Shown: positions 57,745 to 64,000 of the stretch, piece by piece
Layout: the number at the start of each line of letters is the position of its first letter
Numbering within the stretch: position 1 is the stretch's first letter
DNA from: Pascua guehoae
Taxonomy: Eukaryota > Basidiomycota > Tremellomycetes > Trichosporonales > Trichosporonaceae
NCBI GenBank assembly: GCA_001600415.1
Contig: BCJX01000013.1
Span: 249,840-313,839, forward strand
Direction of reading: 5' to 3'
DNA length: 64,000 nucleotides
Notes under the pieces: model-generated
The model's input: only the letters and a program-made list of their open reading frames with translations
Database searches by the model: none
What the model was told of the DNA's origin: nothing
Made by a program: the position numbers and the translations under genes

Positions 57745-59571
57745 CTAGAGGAGAGCGGCAACGGCACCGACGGCGCCGAGGACGACGCCGACGGCGGCGG
57801 GGACATGGCGGCCTGCGCCATTGATAGACTGCGAGTTGACCTCTGTCTTGCCCGTGTTTTCTCCCGCCGTGGCGCTGCCAGTCAGGCTGGCCTTGTCTGC
57901 GGGGACAATGTCGGTTGTGGGCGCCGGGACGCCGTTGAGCTGGGCGGCAACCTCAAAGGGGGCGCTGCCGGCCTGGTCGTAAAAGTCGAGGAGGATAATG
58001 TTGGGGCTGCGGCCCCAGAGCATGTGGCAGTTGTCGACCTCTGCGCCAATCGAGCCCACGCCCGTCGCCGTGTTGGTCTCGTTGAGCTTGCTGGTATCGG
58101 GCGCCCAGATCTGCGTGGTGCCAAGGGTCGTCGTCACGTCGAGGAAGTGGTTGATCATGTACATTTGCTGCGCAGAATTGCCCTGCGTGCGGTTCACCAC
58201 GCAGCTAAACTCCTGGTCCGTGACGTCTGTGGTTGGGTCAGTTGAGTCCGGCAGGTAGACGGGTCGCGACGCACCATAGGCAGTCTCCCACATGTTGGTA
58301 AACTCGTCGATAATGTACGGCACAGAGGTAAAGTCGGCCTGGGTCGCCATAAACGTGACGAGCCTCGTGCCCGCGTCAATGAGCGCGCCGAGCGTCGGCC
58401 ACTCGGTGACGGTGAGTGTCGCCGAGGGAGGCGAGTACGAGAGCGTGTCCATGCCCGCGTCCTGGTACACGGACGCAAACTGCGTCGCAGGGAGGTTGTC
58501 GCTGTTGACAATGACGATCGTGACGACTGCGTGTTAGTGTCGAGTGGGCGAGGTCGCTGGCGAAAGTACGCTGTGTGTAGGGGCAAGGCTGTGCTGCGTG
58601 CACACAGACACGCGCAACAGTGCCGCAGGCAGTATGGCCACGGCTTGAAGCGTCGTTACGTGTACGGGCAGCCAAGGAGGCTGCGCTGCAGGTACGCAAA
58701 CACGCCACCCAATGCCGCCACCGGTTCTCCTCGTCTCGGTATTGTCCCCCCGCCATCCTCTCGCTTCCATCGCTTCCAACCCCCCGCTCTCTCTCCCTCA
58801 CTCCAACCTCCCTCCCCCCTCCTTGGCCCCTTGCCCCAACTCACCATCGTTGGGGTTCTTGGTCATCCACGACTTGACAATGCCGAGGTAGTCGCCCAGC
58901 GAGCCGCCGTCCTGGAAGCCCTGGCGAGTCAGCAAACCAAACGGATGCAGAGAACATGGACGTACACAGTTGGAGTGGCAGAGATGGATGGCGCCGTCGT
59001 TGTTGTGCGCCTGGACCTGGAGGGCGCGGACGCCGTCGTTCTGTGCTGTTAGCTTTGGTAGCTTTGGAGGAGGGCGTGGCGGGGCTAGCGGAGGTGCGAT
59101 GGGGGCGTGTGTGAGCCGGCGCTAGGCATAGGCAGTGGCACGGTGACCACACGCGCACTAGTGGTGGCGCTGTGGTGGTGCGTTACACCAACTGCCTGTG
59201 CAGCAAGGACGAGCCCGTTCACCCCCGAGCGACCCTCGGCACGCCACCATGCCCGTCGGGCCCTCGATGCCGACTCGGGATTCCCCTCGTGGACACGATG
59301 GACTCGGTGCCCTAGTGGACGCGATAGACTCGGCGGGCTCGGTACCCAGCCGCGCGCGATGGAGACTGTGCACACTCACGAGCTGGTCCTCGATGCCCTT
59401 GTACTGGTTGTCAAACAGGCCGTTGCCGATGGCGTACGAGTTGTGCGTGCCAATGTACGTCACGTTTGAGTAGAGGCGGTCGCACAGCTCGGCGTGGCCG
59501 TTGCACTCTGTCGCGGCGAGGGCTGGGGCGGCGAGCGCCACGAGGCCCGCGAGGAGGGTGGCGGAGAGCAT
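57745..59571 (-). CDS. Secreted, GPI-anchored PLC-like phosphodiesterase
   Basis: Exons 59571-59380, 59040-58966, 58920-58845 and 58526-57745 give 374 residues. A signal peptide is clear (LLAGLVALAAPALA, cleavage near residue 20). VTYIGTHNSYAIG supplies the first catalytic-type His (H43) and AIHLCHSNC the second (near H86), as in the PI-PLC X fold; the calcium or metal ligands cannot be judged. Conserved WMTKNPND, VVTIVIVNSDN and LLDFYDQAG follow. The C-terminus has a small-residue site (SINGAG) and a hydrophobic end (AAVGVVLGAVGAVAALL), predicting a GPI anchor. Such fungal proteins are wall- or membrane-associated; their substrate is unproven. Several Asn-X-Thr/Ser sites fit secretion. Confidence 0.88.
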
Positions 59572-60691
59572 TGTGGGGGAGGGTGTGAAGGTGGAAGGTG
59601 TTGAAAGGTGGAAGGTGGAGTGGAAGGTGGAAGGTAGAAGGTGAAAGAGTGTGGGGAGGAGGAACAGAAGAGAAGCGAAAAGCGCGAGGACGCGAGTGTT
59701 CGTGGTGTGTCTGTGTCAAAGACGAGAAAGCGCGACGAGGCCCGAACAAGGGTGGGTCGGTCGATGCGGGTAGGTTGGGGGGTGAGTCAATGGAGCTCAA
59801 ACAAAAAGGTAGCGGCGACTAGGAGCGCTAAGGACGATGCTATTGTATCGTAGCCGGGGGCGGTTGGGCTTGTTGTGTTGGTCGTGCTTGGCGCGGGACG
59901 ACGAGGACCAAGGACCAGACGCGGGGGTGCGAAGGGGAGGTGGGATCGATCTCGAGACGACGTAATGGACGGGGCCGAGAAGCAAAAGTGGGATGAGGAT
60001 GAGACTGCGGCTGCGGACAGGCGGTGCAGGTAGGCAGTCTGGTTTCGGGGGCGCACGGACCGGGGGGGTGCAGGGAGGTAGGTAGATGTGCAGGTGGGTG
60101 GGACGACGGGGTGGTCGAATATGGGTGCAAGAGAGGGTGATGTTGGAAACAATGGGACAGGGGGGTGCCTAAGTACTAGACAACAGGAGAGCGGAAGCGA
60201 CGACGATGACAGAGAGGGGGAGAGTGGACTAGATGGGGGGGGGGGGGGGTAGCGAGGGCAGTGCAGGAAATTAAAGTGGTGAAGTGATGCGATGCAGATC
60301 GAAATGGCTACCGCGGCACGCACGGCACGCACACTTTGGCACGGCCTCGGTTGATTCATTCATTCATTCAACCCATCCATGCAATGCATGCACTACACTC
60401 ACACTCACACCCACCTAGAAAACAACCCCCCCTCTTCCTGTTCTTGTCCAGGGCCAGGGGTTACCCCGAGTTTAGCGTGCGGCTGGCTGGGGAAACGGGG
60501 GTGACGGTACCGTACATACGGGGCAGAAGCGGTGCTGCACCGCGAGTTGCGCAGTTTTACAAAAAACGCCACGCGCCGCGCCTCGCCGCGCGCGCCGCAC
60601 TACGGACGCGTACAAGTCACAAAAGGGCCCACTACTCTACGGTGGGATTACCGGATCGCGACCAAATTAAAACAGACGGCAGACGTCGTCG

Positions 60692-60740
<49 letters not shown>

Positions 60741-63189
60741 CCCCCCCCCCCGCCCCCGTTGTCGTACATGGGTACCAAGGGTACCTGCTCGATGCCAGCA
60801 TGCGGGCCTGGGGGCCTACTGGCGGTGCACGCAGGCTGTTTGGGGCGGACCTTTTTACAGTATGCATGTGTCAATCCCCCTGTGCCTGTGTGCCTGCGCG
60901 CAACATGTACGTTTGGCCGCGGCTGGCCTGGGCATTTGGGTCGTCGGTACGGCCGCTGGGGTGGAACTGGGGACCTGGGGACCTGGACTTGGCTTCAAAC
61001 TGCGGGAATGGGGGGCCAAACATGGCGTGGGTGTCTACCGTGGGACATGTGCACGTGTTGTCAACCAGAGTTGAGTTTGCACAGCTGCGCGCTGCACAGC
61101 TGTCAGAGCCTGACAGTGGCCAGCATGCAGTAGCTGGCCGCTTCCCAAGTGCGTCATCTCTGCTCTTGGGGTCATGCTCGGCGTCATGCTCGGCGTCATG
61201 CTTGGCGTGCTGGCTGCTAGCTGCTGGCCTGCTGGGGTTCTGCGGTGCTGGGGTGCTTCAGGGAGTGGAGGGGTGCACATGTGGCCCAGCTATTGATATT
61301 GTAATCGGTCCAATAATGAGGGCCATTTGTGCCACTTACCGATCTTGTAATCGGTATAATTGAGAAGATACTGCACGTACGACGCAGAGTGGCCGCGTAC
61401 CCCAGTGATCCAGTGATCGACATCTGGGTGCTTCTGAAAGCCAAGCGTGTAGGTCGGAGGAGCTTGCTGGGTACTGTGGCAGGGGGTGGGGGAGTACACA
61501 AGACGATGTACAAGTGGCAACATACGGGGATGGCGATGAAAGCTGACGAGGGGATGAGGCGATGAGTAGTTGTCACAGCTTGCACAGCAGACACTGCCTC
61601 TGAGCTTTGTATAGCGTCAACCACGCCCGAGTTGGGGAAACATACAAGCACAGCACATTGTTGTGGCTCTCGTCATGGGGCCCGTTGTGAGACACAAAAG
61701 TGATGGGGGGTGGCGGTGTTGACCCGGTGGGGGGGGTGAAACGACCTGAAACGGAGGATTTATTGGGGAACATGCAACAACTAACCCCTCGTGTACGAAA
61801 GAGATTGCACTGCTTCGAGATGCAACAGATGTCAAGAGATGTCAAGAGGCCCGGTTTATGAAACACCCCCTCTTCGATGCAAGCAAGCAGTGCAAGAACA
61901 TCGGGAGATCATCGCTTTCCCCTGGTAATGTCATGTGCGTGGGGGTGTTTGCACAGCCCGCCGTACCGGAGTACCGCCGTGCGTGCCAGTCGTCGCATGT
62001 CTCGAATCGGGGCCAGTTGGCACTGTGCACTCTGCGCTGTGCGCTTTGGAAACAGCTGCAGTTGGGCACTGGGTGCACTGGATGCACTGATTCGCCACCC
62101 GGGTCCATGTTGTCCGATCTCGTTGCATGCCTGGCGTTTCCCGATGTCATCGGACAACCTGCTATGACGCTCGTGGAACGGACGACAGAGCCCGCGCCCA
62201 CACGCCCGCGTCCGCGGTCCGCGGTCCGCACTGCCCCGGCAGGCATGTCATGTTACTCTGCACTGCTCCCCCCTTGATCCTTGTTGTGTGCACTGCACTG
62301 GCACTGCCTAATTGGCCAAGCGAGGGGTGATGGTTTTGCGTTGGATGGAGTCATGAGCCAGCTCCAATGGATGATCTCATGGCCCCGGTGGTGGTGGCAT
62401 GGTGGCAACTGGGCAACTGGCAACTGGGCGTCATGCAGTGCATGCAGTGCATGCAGTGCATGCATGTGATTGAAATTGATGGGGATTAAGGGAAATGGGT
62501 TCAAACAACCAACTCTCTCATTAACACGACAGGTCACCTGCATGCTGCTGCTGCTCTCTTACTGGATGCCAGAGTGGTCGGACCATGCTTCTTTTGTATT
62601 ACATAAGCAACAATTCAGACGCCACTGGGGCAGCACAAGAGCAGTCCATGGCCTGCATGCGCCTGTTGCCTCCGTAGGGACCGGAATCCCGGAGGTTTAT
62701 TTGGACACTGAGTCTCATGGGCAGCACGAGGGGGGGGGCACAAGAGCACAGGAGCACCGGGGTGGGGTGGGGTGTCCATTGGCAGGAACAACATGTGACG
62801 ACGAGATCGAGACACCCACAGGCAGGTGGCCAGCATGTCCAGGTGCACACCACTTGGACACGTTTAATATCCACACACACTCCGTTACGAATCAACAACA
62901 ACACCCCCACCCACCCCCAACACCACTCTTCACAACACACCACCACCACCACTCTTGCCACCCACCCACCACCACCACCCATCAACACCGGGCTGCTGCC
63001 CTCCACCACCATTCCCCACTTCTCCCAGCAGGGCTCCGGCGCCCCACACGGCAGCTGGTCGCCCTCATTCCCGTCACCGTCGCCCTTGTCGCCACCGGCC
63101 AACACCACCACCACCACGACCTCTACCACCAACTCGACCCCCTGCCCCACCCTCACTCTCACCCGCATTGCCCCATTGTACCCACCACG
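59572..63189. other. Repeat-rich 3.6-kb spacer
   Basis: No gene is supported. It contains GGAAGGTGGAAGGT repeats (59590-59640), a G-run at about 60234-60249, four ATTC/TTCA repeats (60355-60370), the long C-run at 60692-60751, three GTCATGCTCGGC units (61170-61206), three ATGCAGTGC units (62433-62463) and CAC-rich sequence before the next gene. Large open frames here arise from homopolymers or composition. Confidence 0.6.
60692..60751. repeat. Long C homopolymer
   Basis: Forty-six C, one T and thirteen more C occur in a row. Exact length is doubtful with most sequencing methods. Poly-Pro or poly-Gly open frames across it are artefacts. Confidence 0.95.
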
Positions 63190-64000
63190 ATGCCCGCGAC
63201 ACTCTCGCCGTTCCGCTACATCCAAGTGGCGCGCTATGTGATCCAGTGGTGGCTCGACGCCGCGCCCGGATTCGCCGCACGGCGCAAGGCTGCGCGCGAC
63301 CGAGCCGCCCAGTTCATCTATGCGCCGCGCATGGGTGCGCGCACGCGCGCATTGGCAGCGGCGACGGTGCTCTCTGACGAGAATGCGGGGCTGCGTGGCA
63401 GCAGCTCTACGACCACCACTAGCACCAACAGCCCCAACAAATCCACCAATTCCACCTGCAACATGACCTCCACACCGGCCCCAAAGGCGTCGCTCACGCT
63501 CGAGCCCGGATACATGACGCCGTACCCCACGGCGGACGTGCCGGTGCCCGGCGCGCCCCAGCCCGCCCCCTCCCCCGCCCCCGCGCGCCCGGCGCGCCCA
63601 GACCGCGTCCCAGACCACCGGTACAATACAGAGATTTACCGCCTCATGAACGACGACCGCGCATACGTCCCCGGCGCCATGAAGCCGCCCCGCGAGATTG
63701 TCGTCCTCTGCCATGGTGAGCACCACGGATCCCAAACTCGGACGGCCCGCATGCATGCATGCAGTTCACACTGTATCAAACGTGTGTGGCACATGTGCGA
63801 CACTGTGTGCCGCGCATGTCGCGCGTGTCGGCTAAAACCTCCACTTTTTCCCCTTGCCCGCCAGCCAAGCGCCACCCGTGCACCACCCCACTGACACACC
63901 CCAGGCCTCTACGGCTTCTCCACCGCTACCCCCATCCCCCTCTTCCCCTCGCTCAAGCTCCACTACTGGGCATCTGTCCTCGAGGTCCTCCGCGACCGCA
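63190..64000 (+). CDS. TGL2-like alpha/beta-hydrolase lipase, 3' truncated by window
   Basis: Exon 1 is 63190-63715 and exon 2 starts at 63905 and runs off the window. The spliced product reads EIVVLCHGLYGFSTATPIPLFPSLKLHYW, matching the oxyanion-hole HGLYGF motif and HYW segment of fungal triacylglycerol lipases related to yeast Tgl2. The N-terminal ~130 residues are basic at first (ARRKAARDRAA), then Thr/Ser/Asn- and Pro-rich, possibly a mitochondrial targeting and linker region. The catalytic GxSxG lies beyond the window. An earlier ATG in the same frame at 62470 exists, but its extension is low-complexity and I prefer 63190 (ACCACGATGCC context). At least 207 residues are visible. Confidence 0.7.

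Noticed and set aside
60336..61133. 265-residue open frame with poly-Pro
   Set aside because: Driven by the long C-run; no domain and no consistent exon structure.
62470..63189. N-terminal extension of the lipase from ATG 62470
   Set aside because: The extra sequence is His/Thr/Pro low-complexity; 63190 gives a normal basic N-terminus. Not excluded entirely.

Overview
This window looks like a contig segment from a GC-rich, intron-dense basidiomycete yeast, most likely a tremellomycete and perhaps Trichosporonales. That placement rests on many short introns (36-130 nt) with GTGAGT-type donors and CTRAC-type branch points, on gene order with alternating strands, and on the protein families present. 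It is an inference from style, not a database match. Gene models were built by hand by matching splice sites to reading frame and family motifs; most multi-exon models close in frame from ATG to stop. Short undetermined stretches (single n at 6952 and 15695, 18 n at 41928-41945) sit beside G or C runs and look like sequencing gaps.

Layout. 0-6.4 kb: short tandem repeats, COQ10 (+) and a CreB/Ubp9-type deubiquitinase (-). 6.4-9.6 kb: gene-poor. 9.6-15.0 kb: a candidate TPP1/Est3-type telomere OB-fold protein (+) convergent with ADE2 (-). 15.3-16.3 kb: an NDUFAF3-type complex I assembly factor, divergent from ADE2. 16.3-24 kb: gene-poor, with tRNA-Gly, an allantoate-permease-like transporter and a TA-flanked mariner-type MITE. 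24-29 kb: an F-box protein and a serine/proline-rich signal-anchor protein. 29.4-36.2 kb: a dense block of an eEF1A lysine methyltransferase-like gene, SAM50, a PUB-domain protein and RPS26. 36.9-40.5 kb: the INO80 subunit IES2 divergent from TIM9. 41.2-47 kb: three intron-bearing tRNA-Asp genes, an 11-exon LtrA-family membrane protein, a 211-residue unknown and an intron-bearing tRNA-Ser. 47.8-59.6 kb: a small one-pass membrane protein, NPC1, a small unknown gene with a repeat-filled intron, and a GPI-anchored PLC-like phosphodiesterase. 59.6-64 kb: a repeat-rich spacer and the start of a TGL2-like lipase that runs off the end.

Together the genes are mostly housekeeping. Several serve mitochondria (COQ10, NDUFAF3, SAM50, TIM9), and others serve purine synthesis, sterol transport, chromatin and ubiquitin control. 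I see no plasmid, phage, CRISPR or secondary-metabolite cluster. The least expected items are the telomere-protein candidate, the MITE, the variable introns in otherwise near-identical tRNA-Asp genes and a 10-nt internal microexon.
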